From Archaeoglobaceae archaeon (GTDB lineage: Archaea; Halobacteriota; Archaeoglobi; Archaeoglobales; Archaeoglobaceae): a stretch of 17,203 bases of DNA. How positions within the stretch are numbered: the stretch's first letter is position 1; the number at the start of each line of letters is the position of its first letter. The notes under the pieces were generated by a model. The model saw only the letters and a list, made by a program, of their open reading frames with translations. It made no database searches and had not been told where the DNA came from. The stretch spans positions 1 to 17,203 of the forward strand of contig JANXDJ010000027.1 in the NCBI GenBank assembly GCA_025059545.1, given 5' to 3'. The position numbers and the translations under genes were made by a program. Positions 1 to 7,109 of this stretch are shown here, piece by piece.

Positions 1-1840
1 AAACCGAAGAAAGTCCAATTGCAAGCAATCGAGCGTAGCTTATTATCTGCCCGAACCAAGTAAGCAATTCAACAGCCATTATTGCTCCAAATATTCCCAT
101 CTTTGGAATCTCTGCCTTTAGGAAGATTAAGAACCATATCAAGATTAATGGCAAGGTAGCGAGGTAGAAGTAATTGAAACCAGCCTGCCAGCCATCTACA
201 AGTCCAGGAATTGGCAATGGAACAGCTCTTGCCTCTTGGACGGTGTTACCATAAACAAATAGATTCTTGGGAAATATCTCCCCGAATCCTGTTGGTGGTG
301 GTGATGTGAAAATTCCAAGATTATATGAGAAACCGAAAATTAAGCAGATAAGCCCGAGAACTCCAATAATCCAACAACCTTTTTCGAGAATTGCTTCCTT
401 GATGCCATGCTCTACGTAGACATTGTAGAAACCCATCGAGAATCCCCAGACCATTTTGAACATTCCTATCATGAGAACTATGAATAACAGAGCCTTTACG
501 CCGAATTCCTCTACCCTATCGAAAAGCGGGTGTCCATGGTTGAATGCATAAAGACCCGCAAGGAAATCGCCAATGAAATGAACTTCTCCTGGATGCTCAG
601 AACCAGGAATAATGAATGGACCAAAGAATTCGCCATAAAGGAAGCCGAAGAAGATCGAGCTGACACCACAAGCCAAACCGATGTTAAGAAGTTTCTGCCA
701 ACCTTCGGTCTTAAATATCATTTTTAGATAAAGAGAAACCGCAAAGATCAGCAATCCATAGCCCATGTCGCCAAGCATTAGGCCGAAGAAGAGCGGGAAG
801 AAGATCGCCATTATCGTTGTTGGATCTATTTCCTTGTATTTTGGAATTGCATAAGTTTTCGAGAGAATTTCGAAATTCTTCGTGAATCCCGGATTATTTA
901 GCTTTGTAGGTGGAACTTCATGTTCCTCGAAGTTGAGCATTTCAACAACCATCTTTTTTCCTTCAAGTTCTTTTTTAAATTTATCAAAATTTTTAGCTGG
1001 AACATAACCAACGAGCACGAACACATTCTTTGAGACTAGAGCTCTAAGAGGTAACTCCGCCTTCTCAACTTCAGAAGACAAGTATTCTTCAATTGCTAAA
1101 AGTAGTTCCGACTCTTTGACTTTTAACTCCTCTATCTCTACTTCAAGCTTCTTTTTCTTCTCAAAAAGCTCTTCTTTCGTCTTATTAAGCTCGGAAATTC
1201 TTGATTCGTAGTCAACATCAGGAACTGGAATTTCTTTGTATCCAAATCCCTGAAGAATTCTGTAGACTTCATCACCATGTTCAGTTTTCACGAATAGGGC
1301 AATTATGAATTGATCTTCAAATTTTTTGATAACAAGATCGAATTCCGAAGAGATCTTTCCAATCTCCTCGCTTGGATCTGCTTTGATAAATCCCACAAAG
1401 CATCTTATCCTTTTATACCCCTTTAAAAGATTTGGAGGAATCCCAAGGACTTTTAGAGGTTCTATTGTCAAGAATTCATTTTCTATAGATTTCAGGTTAT
1501 CGTTTATCCTTTTAAGCTCGTCTAATCTGCTACCTATCTTCTCCTGATAGTCAGCAAGCTTTTTACTTAGCTTCTCTTCAATCTCTCTCCTCTTGAATTT
1601 CTTTTTTATTGAAACCTTTGTTGGATCGAGTTTTAGATGGGAGATATAGCTTCTAAGTTGTAGTAAACTCCTTGAAATCTGTCCTGCTCTTTCCATTGAT
1701 GTTCCAAGCTTAAAATACTCGGTCTCCGTTGGATTTTCGATATGTAGCAGATTCATCCTATATATGGTTTCGGAAGCAATGCTTAGGTGTTCCTTTGCTC
1801 CAACGATCGCAACCTTAACCATTTTTTCTGGCTTAAGCAT
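1..1840 (-). CDS. atpI: A/V-type ATP synthase subunit I (partial, C-terminus off the left edge)
   Basis: Subunit I (the archaeal counterpart of V-ATPase subunit a) holds the stator stalk on the membrane and forms the half-channels for ion movement against the c/K ring. The open frame runs uninterrupted from 1840 to the window edge (613 codons). The first half is soluble and rich in Lys/Glu heptads (for example around 1080-1200 and 1540-1610). The membrane half begins near 840 with the family signature FFPLFFGLMLGDMGYGL, followed by several hydrophobic helices. The last visible residues, ISYARLLAIGLSSV, contain the conserved arginine (SYARLL) needed for ion transport. The start ATG at 1840 overlaps the stop of the subunit H gene by 8 nt and has a GGTGG ribosome binding site just upstream, so translation is probably coupled. 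An alternative ATG at 1822 (MVKVAIVG) lacks as good a site. Roughly 40-70 residues are probably missing. Confidence 0.95.
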   Translation of the reverse strand, partial: MLKPEKMVKVAIVGAKEHLSIASETIYRMNLLHIENPTETEYFKLGTSMERAGQISRSLLQLRSYISHLKLDPTKVSIKKKFKRREIEEKLSKKLADYQEKIGSRLDELKRINDNLKSIENEFLTIEPLKVLGIPPNLLKGYKRIRCFVGFIKADPSEEIGKISSEFDLVIKKFEDQFIIALFVKTEHGDEVYRILQGFGYKEIPVPDVDYESRISELNKTKEELFEKKKKLEVEIEELKVKESELLLAIEEYLSSEVEKAELPLRALVSKNVFVLVGYVPAKNFDKFKKELEGKKMVVEMLNFEEHEVPPTKLNNPGFTKNFEILSKTYAIPKYKEIDPTTIMAIFFPLFFGLMLGDMGYGLLIFAVSLYLKMIFKTEGWQKLLNIGLACGVSSIFFGFLYGEFFGPFIIPGSEHPGEVHFIGDFLAGLYAFNHGHPLFDRVEEFGVKALLFIVLMIGMFKMVWGFSMGFYNVYVEHGIKEAILEKGCWIIGVLGLICLIFGFSYNLGIFTSPPPTGFGEIFPKNLFVYGNTVQEARAVPLPIPGLVDGWQAGFNYFYLATLPLILIWFLIFLKAEIPKMGIFGAIMAVELLTWFGQIISYARLLAIGLSSV

Positions 1841-2162
1841 GTTCCACCATCCCTATAAAATCATTGTATAAAACTTCTACTGCCTTATCGACGTTTTTTC
1901 TACCCTTTTTCTCGAAATCGTTAATTTCCTTTAGTTTTTTAGTCCTTATATCCTCTTTCTCTTTCTCTACAGCTTCTCTGATCTTTCGAAGGATCTCTCC
2001 CCTTAACCTGCTTGCTTCATTGTTTGCATCATCTAATATTTTCTTTGCTCCAATCTTAGCATCGAAAACCGATCTCTTTCTCTGCTCTTCAGCTTTCTTG
2101 ATCGTATCTTCAACCCTAGCTTCAGCCTCTTTAATTCTCATGAGAATTTCTGTTTTTTCCAT
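1833..2162 (-). CDS. ahaH: A-type ATP synthase subunit H (peripheral stalk)
   Basis: A 109-residue, almost entirely helical, charged protein (MEKTEILMRIKEAEARVED...), matching the size and character of archaeal ATP synthase subunit H. In the enzyme this subunit pairs with subunit E to form the long coiled-coil stator connecting A3B3 to subunit I. Alanine and charged residues repeat with a coiled-coil spacing through most of the length, and there is no membrane segment. The frame stays open upstream to an ATG at 2198 (MDGFEALHKVVS...), but I chose the ATG at 2162. It has a GGTGG motif 5-8 nt upstream and begins at the point where the family's heptads begin. The gene overlaps atpI by 8 nt, and the H-then-I order is the usual beginning of archaeal ATP synthase operons; the remaining subunits would lie beyond the left edge. 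Confidence 0.9.
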   Translation of the reverse strand: MEKTEILMRIKEAEARVEDTIKKAEEQRKRSVFDAKIGAKKILDDANNEASRLRGEILRKIREAVEKEKEDIRTKKLKEINDFEKKGRKNVDKAVEVLYNDFIGMVEHA

Positions 2163-2314
2163 GCTAACCACCTTATGCAAAGCTTCAAAGCCATCCATCC
2201 AATGACCGAAGTATATTTAAGCTTTAGCTTTCTCGTCTTTAAATTCTGATTAATTATTCCAATTATTTTTAGTGCCTCTCTATTTAGCCCAACATTAACT
2301 CTCAAAAAGTCCAT
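2138..2314 (-). CDS. possible small leaderless ORF upstream of the ATP synthase operon, 58 aa, unrecognised
   Basis: I do not recognise this sequence. An ATG at 2314 opens a 58-residue frame (MDFLRVNVGLNREALKIIG...) that is basic, with a hydrophobic C-terminal part containing three tryptophans. The ATG lies about 27 nt downstream of a good minus-strand TATA box (2338-2345), the spacing expected of a leaderless transcript and the spacing used by other first genes here. The 3' end overlaps the start of ahaH by 25 nt, in a different frame. In favour: ahaH carries a GGTGG ribosome binding site, as expected for a gene that is not first on its mRNA. Against: no family match comes to mind, and the frame may be open by chance within a 150-nt 5' UTR. 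A further in-frame ATG lies at 2326. Confidence 0.3.
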   Translation of the reverse strand: MDFLRVNVGLNREALKIIGIINQNLKTRKLKLKYTSVIGWMALKLCIRWLAWKKQKFS

Positions 2315-2337
2315 TATTATAACCATTACAATAAAAT

Positions 2338-2345
2338 ATTTTATA
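2338..2345 (-). promoter_or_regulatory. TATA box of the ATP synthase operon
   Basis: The minus strand reads TATAAAAT here, in an AT-rich spacer between divergent genes. Transcription would start about 25-27 nt downstream, near 2314, which coincides with the ATG of the small ORF 2138-2314. If that ORF is not real, the operon has a 5' leader of about 150 nt before ahaH. Confidence 0.55.
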
Positions 2346-2352
2346 GAAAAAG

Positions 2353-2360
2353 TTATATAC
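2353..2360 (+). promoter_or_regulatory. TATA box of the 49-aa small gene (leaderless)
   Basis: TTATATAC, centred about 25 nt before the ATG at 2381 and preceded by a purine-rich AAAAAG stretch that could serve as the TFB-binding BRE. The spacing places the transcription start at or very near the start codon. It sits only about 15 nt centre-to-centre from the divergent TATA box of the ATP synthase operon, so the two promoters may compete. Confidence 0.5.
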
Positions 2361-2380
2361 TTTTAGATTGAAAACAAAAT

Positions 2381-2530
2381 ATGGAGATTTTAGTATTTGG
2401 GACTTTGGCAATTGTTGGAATCTCTGTAGGACTGGCATTATACAGGAAAAGATTGGAGAAGAAAGTCAAAATAATTAAAAAAGAAGCTGAAAAATTAGAA
2501 GCCGAGAAAGCCAAGTATCTAATCCACTAG
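2381..2530 (+). CDS. small single-helix membrane protein, 49 aa, unrecognised
   Basis: An ATG-to-TAG frame of 49 residues with clear two-part organisation. Residues 2-20 (EILVFGTLAIVGISVGLALY region) form one hydrophobic helix. It is followed by a strongly basic and then mixed-charge helical tail (RKRLEKKVKIIKKEAEKLEAEKAK), as in a membrane-anchored coiled-coil or an N-in/out signal-anchor protein. A TATA box lies about 25 nt before the ATG, implying a leaderless mRNA. The gene is divergent from the ATP synthase operon and convergent with map. I know of no family for it. The K/E-rich tail resembles ATP synthase b/H-type stalk helices in composition only, and no function should be inferred from that. 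Compositional organisation plus a well-placed promoter make it more likely real than not. Confidence 0.55.
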   Translation: MEILVFGTLAIVGISVGLALYRKRLEKKVKIIKKEAEKLEAEKAKYLIH

Positions 2531-2545
2531 CTAACTTGGGTTAAG

Positions 2546-2560
2546 GGATTAAAATAATCC
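2546..2560. terminator. short inverted repeat between convergent genes, possible terminator
   Basis: GGATTA-AAA-TAATCC is a perfect 6-bp inverted repeat with a 3-nt loop, lying between the stop of the 49-aa gene (2530) and the stop of map (2593). On the plus strand a pyrimidine-rich tract ending in TTTTT follows at 2579-2583. A weak hairpin with a T-run is a plausible terminator, but the stem is AT-rich and short. Confidence 0.3.
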
Positions 2561-2592
2561 TCTTAGTCTTAACTTTGGTTTTTGAAATTTTA

Positions 2593-3468
2593 TCATAAGG
2601 TAACAATTCTTGCAGAATCCTTCTCCACAATTACCGTATGCTCCCATTGGCTTACGATTCCTCCAGATACCTCTGAAAGCACTGGATAGTCTCTAAGGAC
2701 TTTTTCTCTTACTAATTTAGATATGAAAATATCTGGAGCCTTTGTTAACCATCTCTTCGCAAATGGCAGTGTCTTATACTTTTCAACTATTTCGGATAAC
2801 ATGTCCCTTAAAACTTTGACTCTGACAGGCTTCGTGGTAAGAAGGCTATAGATCTCACACTCTCCCCTTTCCGCAACTCTTCCAACTCCAGTGGTGGCAA
2901 AAGGCTCTATAGCAATTATCATCCCCTCTTTAAGCTCTACTCCACGCTGAGTTGCATAGTTGTAAATGCTCGGCGGTGCATGGGCAATATATGGAAGCAA
3001 TCCATGCCCTGTAAGGTTGACAATAGGTTTGAAGCCATATCCACGGATCGTTTCTTCTATGATCTTTCCAAGTTTTGCGGTATCGATTCCTGATTTAATC
3101 GCATCGATTGCATTGAAAACAGCTTCTTTGCTCGCCTTTATAAGTTCTGAATGGTCTCCAAGATCTATCGATATTGCCATGTCTGCAATGTAGCCATCGA
3201 TGTGAGCTCCAATATCAATCTTAACGAGATCTCCCTTTTTGAAAACTCTATCATCATTTTTAGCTGGAGTGAAGTGTGCAGCATCGCTGTTTATCGAAAT
3301 GTTGCAAGGAAAAGCAGGTTTTGCTCCGAGTTCAACGATCTTGTTCTCAATAAACTCTGCCACTTCGATGAGTTTAGCTCCTACAATTATTTTTTCCTCA
3401 GCAGACTTTAAAACTTGCTTAAGAATTTCTCCTGCCTTTAAAGTTTTCTCTAATGCTTCCTCATTCAT
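2593..3468 (-). CDS. map: methionine aminopeptidase, type 2
   Basis: Removes the initiator methionine from nascent proteins using a two-metal centre. The pita-bread fold ligands are visible in order: the substrate histidine in AAHFTPAKND, the first two aspartates in KIDIGAHIDGYIAD, the histidine in TGHGLLPYIAHAPP, the glutamate in IAIEPFATTG and the final glutamate in QWEHTVIVE near the C-terminus. About 291 residues is the normal length for the archaeal enzyme. It belongs to type 2 because of the extra helical insert between the His and the second Glu (about residues 205-265). A GTG at 3477 could also start the frame, but I chose the ATG at 3468, which has GGTGGT 4 nt upstream. It sits 9 nt behind purP and is almost certainly co-transcribed with it. 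Confidence 0.95.
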   Translation of the reverse strand: MNEEALEKTLKAGEILKQVLKSAEEKIIVGAKLIEVAEFIENKIVELGAKPAFPCNISINSDAAHFTPAKNDDRVFKKGDLVKIDIGAHIDGYIADMAISIDLGDHSELIKASKEAVFNAIDAIKSGIDTAKLGKIIEETIRGYGFKPIVNLTGHGLLPYIAHAPPSIYNYATQRGVELKEGMIIAIEPFATTGVGRVAERGECEIYSLLTTKPVRVKVLRDMLSEIVEKYKTLPFAKRWLTKAPDIFISKLVREKVLRDYPVLSEVSGGIVSQWEHTVIVEKDSARIVTL

Positions 3469-3477
3469 TCCAACCAC

Positions 3478-4551
3478 CTAATAGATCAATTCTTCGAGCA
3501 TACCTTTCTCAATCGCAATTTTAATCTCCCTCGCAATCCTTCTACCCATATACATATTCTCTCCAAATAAAATGTATGAATAAGGTGAGCACGGAATTCC
3601 AACATTCGTTCCCGCAACGATTCTTGCGGAGATCTCAAAAACTATGAACTCTGCCTTCTCGTTGAATATACCTTCTATACAGAATGCCCCAACCATGCCG
3701 GGATATGCTATTTCCTTAGAAACTTCTACGATCCTTTCAGCGACATCAAAAGCCTGGTTTAGCAAACTTTCACGGACAACGATCGGAAAATTCCCTATCA
3801 CTGTGTAGGTCGGCTCCAAATGTAGCTTAAATTGTTCCTCCGCAGGAATTCTGCCTATTCCGTCTACATGCTCATACCTTCTATCTACTGCAATTAGTTC
3901 GATCCTATTATTTACCGGAGAATAGAAGAAAGAGAAGTAAACGTTAGCTCCAATTACGTATTCCTGTATCTCGACTTTTTTCAAATCTTCCAAGCTTACG
4001 AGTCCCCTTCTTAACATCTCCTCCGACTTCTTTTGAAATTCTTCAGGCGAGGAGACAAGGAAATAACCTCTTCCACCCTTTGCGCCCTGATATTTCACTA
4101 TACAAAGCCTGTCAATGTCCTCAATTCCTGCAAATTCCTTGGGAATGCGAACTTTGGCTTTTTTAAACCACTCTCTCTGTCTTTCTCTGCTCGTTTCATA
4201 TTCCATCAGTTTTCGATTTCCGAAGATAGGAACTTCAAGAGTGTCGAGTTTGCCTATGTAAGCGTTAAAAGAACCGTGGGGAATAAGAATTGCATTCTCT
4301 TCCCGTAAAAATTCTTGTATTTCCTCATTGAGCAGTTCTTCAAAACTGCTGAGCTCTACCAGCTTGTCAGCTACCCCAAAATTTCTGTAAACAGCAGTTT
4401 CACCTTTTTTACATACGCAAATAGTCTCGAAACCTTCATCCTTCGCACCCTTTAGGATATTAAGTGCGGAATGACTCCCAAGAGTTGCTATTTTCACATC
4501 ACTGAGATCATAGCCTCTAAGAATTCTTAATATCTTCTCTCTCAAGCTCAT
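3478..4551 (-). CDS. purP: 5-formaminoimidazole-4-carboxamide ribonucleotide synthetase
   Basis: PurP is the archaeal ATP-grasp enzyme that formylates AICAR to FAICAR with free formate and ATP in purine synthesis, replacing the folate-dependent PurH step. The N-terminus IATLGSHSALNILKGAKDEGF is the family hallmark. Further ATP-grasp features are the glycine-rich KYQGAKGGRGYFL lid near residue 155, the YVIGANVYFSFFYSP segment near 200, and the metal-binding FEISARIVAGTNVG near 310. At 357 residues the length is typical. Two starts compete. The ATG at 4551 follows a strong GGAGGG with only 1 nt spacing, whereas an in-frame TTG at 4545 has the usual 7-nt spacing. The gene overlaps the upstream DUF72 gene by about 35 nt and precedes map, forming an operon. 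Confidence 0.95.
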   Translation of the reverse strand: MSLREKILRILRGYDLSDVKIATLGSHSALNILKGAKDEGFETICVCKKGETAVYRNFGVADKLVELSSFEELLNEEIQEFLREENAILIPHGSFNAYIGKLDTLEVPIFGNRKLMEYETSRERQREWFKKAKVRIPKEFAGIEDIDRLCIVKYQGAKGGRGYFLVSSPEEFQKKSEEMLRRGLVSLEDLKKVEIQEYVIGANVYFSFFYSPVNNRIELIAVDRRYEHVDGIGRIPAEEQFKLHLEPTYTVIGNFPIVVRESLLNQAFDVAERIVEVSKEIAYPGMVGAFCIEGIFNEKAEFIVFEISARIVAGTNVGIPCSPYSYILFGENMYMGRRIAREIKIAIEKGMLEELIY

Positions 4552-5197
4552 CCCTCCTTTTTTTCAATTTCTCCGCATCATGAAGCATAAAAGGATTGTT
4601 GAACATCACGTAATCAGCCTTTCGAAGAAGTGAGAATATTTCTTCATCTGTATGATTTTTATGTATTCTGAAATATTTTATTTCTCCAAAGACTGGCTGA
4701 GATTCAAAAGGATCTACAACGTGGACAAGCGAAAGTTCCTCGCATACTCTCTTAACAGCCCCAGCACTCCAACCTCTTGCCTCCCAACCAAAAATGAAAT
4801 CCCGCTCAATCGAGTGGAAGAATTGATTCATATTTTTTATATTTTCTTCTGATTCTTTAAAGCTCTTTGGAGTCTGAAATAAGACGAATTTTGCTCCTAA
4901 AATATTTGCAATTTCTCTTGTAATCTCCCAAGCTTCAAATACTGGCTTTATGGGCTTAAAAAATCCAGCATCTTCGACTTTTAGATTAACCTTTCTATAG
5001 GTCGGACTCGTGGGAGGATGCGTTATAACCTGCCAAGCTTTAACTGTAAATTCAAAGTCCTTTGGAGCATTCTCTCTCCATTTTCTTGCGGTTTCAATAG
5101 ATGGAGGTTTATAAAACGTTTTCTGAACCTCTACAACCTCAAACTTCTGAAAGTATTTCTCCATCGCAACTGGGAATCCACAACAACCAATTTTCAT
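4517..5197 (-). CDS. DUF72 (YecE-like) TIM-barrel family protein
   Basis: The start, MKIGCCGFPVAMEKYFQKFEVVEVQKTFYKPP, and the conserved blocks FEFTVKAWQVITHPPTSPTY, FVLFQTPKSF, FGWEARGW and YFRIHKN identify the DUF72 family (226 residues, slightly below the usual 230-280). Its biochemical role is not established as far as I know; structures show a TIM-barrel-like fold related to sugar or phosphate-ester-binding barrels. It is the first gene of the DUF72-purP-map operon. No ribosome binding site precedes its ATG; instead a TATA box sits about 28 nt upstream, implying leaderless translation. The C-terminal end (KKRRDELEREDIKNS) is encoded by the same DNA as the purP start and its Shine-Dalgarno. 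Pairing with purP is observed here, but I cannot infer a purine role from it. Confidence 0.85.
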   Translation of the reverse strand: MKIGCCGFPVAMEKYFQKFEVVEVQKTFYKPPSIETARKWRENAPKDFEFTVKAWQVITHPPTSPTYRKVNLKVEDAGFFKPIKPVFEAWEITREIANILGAKFVLFQTPKSFKESEENIKNMNQFFHSIERDFIFGWEARGWSAGAVKRVCEELSLVHVVDPFESQPVFGEIKYFRIHKNHTDEEIFSLLRKADYVMFNNPFMLHDAEKLKKRRDELEREDIKNS

Positions 5198-5220
5198 CTA
5201 ATTTACAAACCGAATATGAG

Positions 5221-5230
5221 GATATAAATA
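5221..5230 (-). promoter_or_regulatory. TATA box of the DUF72-purP-map operon
   Basis: The minus strand reads TATTTATATC, centred about 28 nt before the ATG at 5197. No Shine-Dalgarno lies between them, so a leaderless transcript is expected. Confidence 0.5.
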
Positions 5231-5263
5231 TACGTATCTTGTAATTTTTTAAAAAATGGGAAG

Positions 5264-5271
5264 CTTTAAAA
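5264..5271 (+). promoter_or_regulatory. TATA-like box of the glutaredoxin-like gene
   Basis: CTTTAAAA, centred about 25 nt before the ATG at 5293. No Shine-Dalgarno lies between, so the gene is probably leaderless. It forms a divergent promoter pair with the box at 5221-5230. Confidence 0.45.
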
Positions 5272-5292
5272 AGTTCTGAAATTCTTAAAGCT

Positions 5293-5541
5293 ATGGCGGA
5301 TATAACGATGTTTGGTCTCACAACTTGTCCACACTGTAAGAGAACTTTGGAGTATTTAAAAATGGCAAAAGTTGAAGTCGATGTCGTTTGGGTCGACAAG
5401 CTCAGCGAAGAGGAGAGAAAGAAGACGATTGAGAAGATTTACAACATTTCGAAAAGTTATTCCGTGCCATTGGTTGTAAAAGGAGATAAATGGGTTCTTG
5501 GTTTTAACAGGGAAAAGCTGGATGAGTTGATAAAGGGATAG
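5293..5541 (+). CDS. glutaredoxin-like thiol-disulfide protein
   Basis: An 82-residue single-domain thioredoxin-fold protein with the active site TTCPHCKRTLEYL (CPHC at about residues 12-15) and the cis-proline segment SYSVPLVVKGDKWVLGF, where the TVP-type loop shapes the thiol-binding site. Length and pattern fit archaeal glutaredoxin/NrdH-like proteins. The WVLGFNREKL ending resembles the family's GF(N)xxKLxEL region used for substrate docking. Archaeoglobales generally lack glutathione, so the reductant is more likely a thioredoxin-reductase-like or FTR-type system than glutathione; that is inference. It is a single gene with its own promoter, convergent with the radical SAM gene, whose stop lies only 1 nt away. 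Confidence 0.85.
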   Translation: MADITMFGLTTCPHCKRTLEYLKMAKVEVDVVWVDKLSEEERKKTIEKIYNISKSYSVPLVVKGDKWVLGFNREKLDELIKG

Positions 5542-5542
5542 C

Positions 5543-6406
5543 TTAGAGACCTCTTAACCATTCTGGCTTCAGAACCCTTGGATTAGCCAATGCGTAATCG
5601 ATCATCTTGAGCACTTTTAGCTTATCCTCGGGCATATTTCCCTTAATCGGTAGATAATTTGAAGCATGATTGCATCTGAATATTGTCTTTGCTTCGAGAT
5701 TTTCAACCAACATTCTCAATTCCTGTAGATTTTCGACTGCATTTGGCAAAGCAAATTCTCCTCTTTCTATTTTAACGTAAAGAGCGGTGTTTGGAACAGG
5801 CATGTAGGTGAGCACACCCGTGTATTTTGGCTGAATTCTGTTCAATAGCTTTGCAGTGTAAATTGCATTCTCCTTCATTCTTTCTCTGCCACCTATCCCA
5901 GTTAGAACTGTCACAGAAAGTTCGAATCCGCATTCGTGAGCTTTCTGGCAAGCTTCAAACATCTCCTCTGCGGTTGCACCTTTTCTTATCCTCTTTAGAA
6001 TCTCATCATCTCCGCTTTCTATGCCTACGTAGAGTAGCTTTATTCCTGCTTTTCTTAACTGGATCAGCTCCTCCTTACTTTTTTCAAGCAAATCCATTGG
6101 ATTCGCATAACAGCTTATTCTATCGAGTTTAAAAAGTCTATTTGCGTAATTCGCAATCTCCAAGAGGTAATCTGTGTCCGCAGTCAAAGCGTTGCCATCT
6201 GCGAGAAAAATTCTGTCGATATTGCCATAGAACTTCTTTGCAATTCTGAGGTCTTCTTTAACTTCCTCAATGTCCCTAATACGAAAATCTTTCATCTTAT
6301 ACATCCCGCAGAAAGTGCATTTATTCCAAGAACAGCCTATAGTAGCTTGAATTATTAAGCTATAAGCCTCGCTCGGTGGTCGAAATACTGGCTCATCATA
6401 TCTCAC
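5543..6406 (-). CDS. radical SAM protein of unknown substrate
   Basis: A 287-residue radical SAM enzyme. The cluster motif is GCSWNKCTFCGMYK (about residues 24-37), giving C-x4-C-x2-C rather than the textbook C-x3-C-x2-C. I recall this spacing (CSxNxCTFCxMY) as characteristic of a widespread stand-alone Elp3/MiaB/NifB-fold subfamily. The SAM-binding GIESGDDEILKRIRKGAT block and the aspartate-rich FLADGNALTAD strand are present. No cobalamin-binding or auxiliary-cluster domain is visible; a few cysteines lie outside the motif. The C-terminus IFRCNHASNYLPIKGNMPEDK is a family-typical segment. The start is GTG at 6406; the only nearby ATG is out of frame and runs straight into a stop (ATGTGA). 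A TATA-like box 25 nt upstream suggests leaderless initiation. Reaction unknown. Confidence 0.85.
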   Translation of the reverse strand: MRYDEPVFRPPSEAYSLIIQATIGCSWNKCTFCGMYKMKDFRIRDIEEVKEDLRIAKKFYGNIDRIFLADGNALTADTDYLLEIANYANRLFKLDRISCYANPMDLLEKSKEELIQLRKAGIKLLYVGIESGDDEILKRIRKGATAEEMFEACQKAHECGFELSVTVLTGIGGRERMKENAIYTAKLLNRIQPKYTGVLTYMPVPNTALYVKIERGEFALPNAVENLQELRMLVENLEAKTIFRCNHASNYLPIKGNMPEDKLKVLKMIDYALANPRVLKPEWLRGL

Positions 6407-6427
6407 ATCGAAAAATTGAGATCAAGT

Positions 6428-6435
6428 CTAAAAAG
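6428..6435 (-). promoter_or_regulatory. TATA-like box of the radical SAM gene
   Basis: The minus strand reads CTTTTTAG, centred about 25 nt before the GTG start at 6406. It is a weak match to a TATA box, but the spacing is the same as for the neighbouring first genes and supports the GTG as start. Confidence 0.35.
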
Positions 6436-6447
6436 CATTTCCAAAAG

Positions 6448-6455
6448 ATTTATAC
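6448..6455 (+). promoter_or_regulatory. TATA box of the polyprenol-kinase-like operon
   Basis: ATTTATAC, preceded by an AAAAG purine stretch (possible BRE) and centred about 25 nt before the ATG at 6477. A leaderless transcript is expected. Confidence 0.5.
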
Positions 6456-6476
6456 TCTCATGCTTAACGAAAAGCA

Positions 6477-7109
6477 ATGAACGATCTTGCACCCTTACTC
6501 ACTGTTTACGCTTATGTTGTATCACTCGTGCTGATCTCAGAGAAAGCCTTCAGGAATGAATTGGTTGGAAGAAAATTCTTGCACATAATGGTCGGAAACA
6601 TCGCCTTTCTTTTACCTTTCTTCGAATCCCGCTACGTTATGACTTTTCTCGCAGCATTCCCCTTCGTGATCCTTACATTTCTGATGAGCCCCTATTCTCC
6701 AATAAAAATTAGAAGTAGAACTACTCTCTCGGGGCATGCATTAGGGCTTTTCTATTATTCCATAGCCTGGACGATTTTAGCATTCTTCCTTTTTGACAGG
6801 CGTGACGCAATTTCCATGGGCATCGTTGCAATGTCTTACGGCGATGGTTTTGCTTCACTCATTGGCACAAAATACGGAAAAAGAAGATTCAAAATTTTCG
6901 GAGCAGAGAAAAGCCTCGAAGGCAGTCTTGCGATGTTTTTTGCAAGCTTAACAATGTTTGCAGTTATTCAGCTTTATTATATTGGATCAGCAAACCTTTT
7001 AATTCTGCCCCTTGCTATAATTGCAACAATCATAGAAGCCATAACTCCAAAAGGACTGGATAATCTTAGCGTTTCGCTTACAATAGCTTTGCTATACGTG
7101 ATTTTATGA
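6477..7109 (+). CDS. polyprenol/phytol/dolichol kinase-like membrane protein
   Basis: A 210-residue, six-to-seven-helix membrane protein of the SEC59/DGK1/VTE5 family, CTP-dependent kinases that phosphorylate long-chain prenols. Visible family signatures are GRKFLHIMVGN near residue 31 (the R-K-x-x-H motif), SYGDGFASLIGTKYG near residue 120, GAEKSLEGSLAMF near residue 143 (the K-S-x-E-G motif), and IEAITPKGLDNLSV near residue 186. These cytoplasmic-side motifs are the likely nucleotide and metal sites. In archaea, candidate substrates are dolichol for N-glycosylation carriers or geranylgeraniol salvage; the sequence alone does not say which. It overlaps the next gene by 4 nt (ATGA), so the two are translationally coupled, suggesting a shared pathway. 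Confidence 0.85.
   Translation: MNDLAPLLTVYAYVVSLVLISEKAFRNELVGRKFLHIMVGNIAFLLPFFESRYVMTFLAAFPFVILTFLMSPYSPIKIRSRTTLSGHALGLFYYSIAWTILAFFLFDRRDAISMGIVAMSYGDGFASLIGTKYGKRRFKIFGAEKSLEGSLAMFFASLTMFAVIQLYYIGSANLLILPLAIIATIIEAITPKGLDNLSVSLTIALLYVIL

Noticed and set aside
1833..2198. Longer subunit H with a start at 2198 (MDGFEALHKVVS...)
   Set aside because: The ATG at 2162 has a GGTGG site and begins where the family's coiled coil begins. The extra 12 residues have no such support.
3466..3477. GTG start for map at 3477
   Set aside because: It lies directly on the purP stop, inside the ribosome binding site GGTGGT that serves the ATG at 3468; the ATG is the better start.
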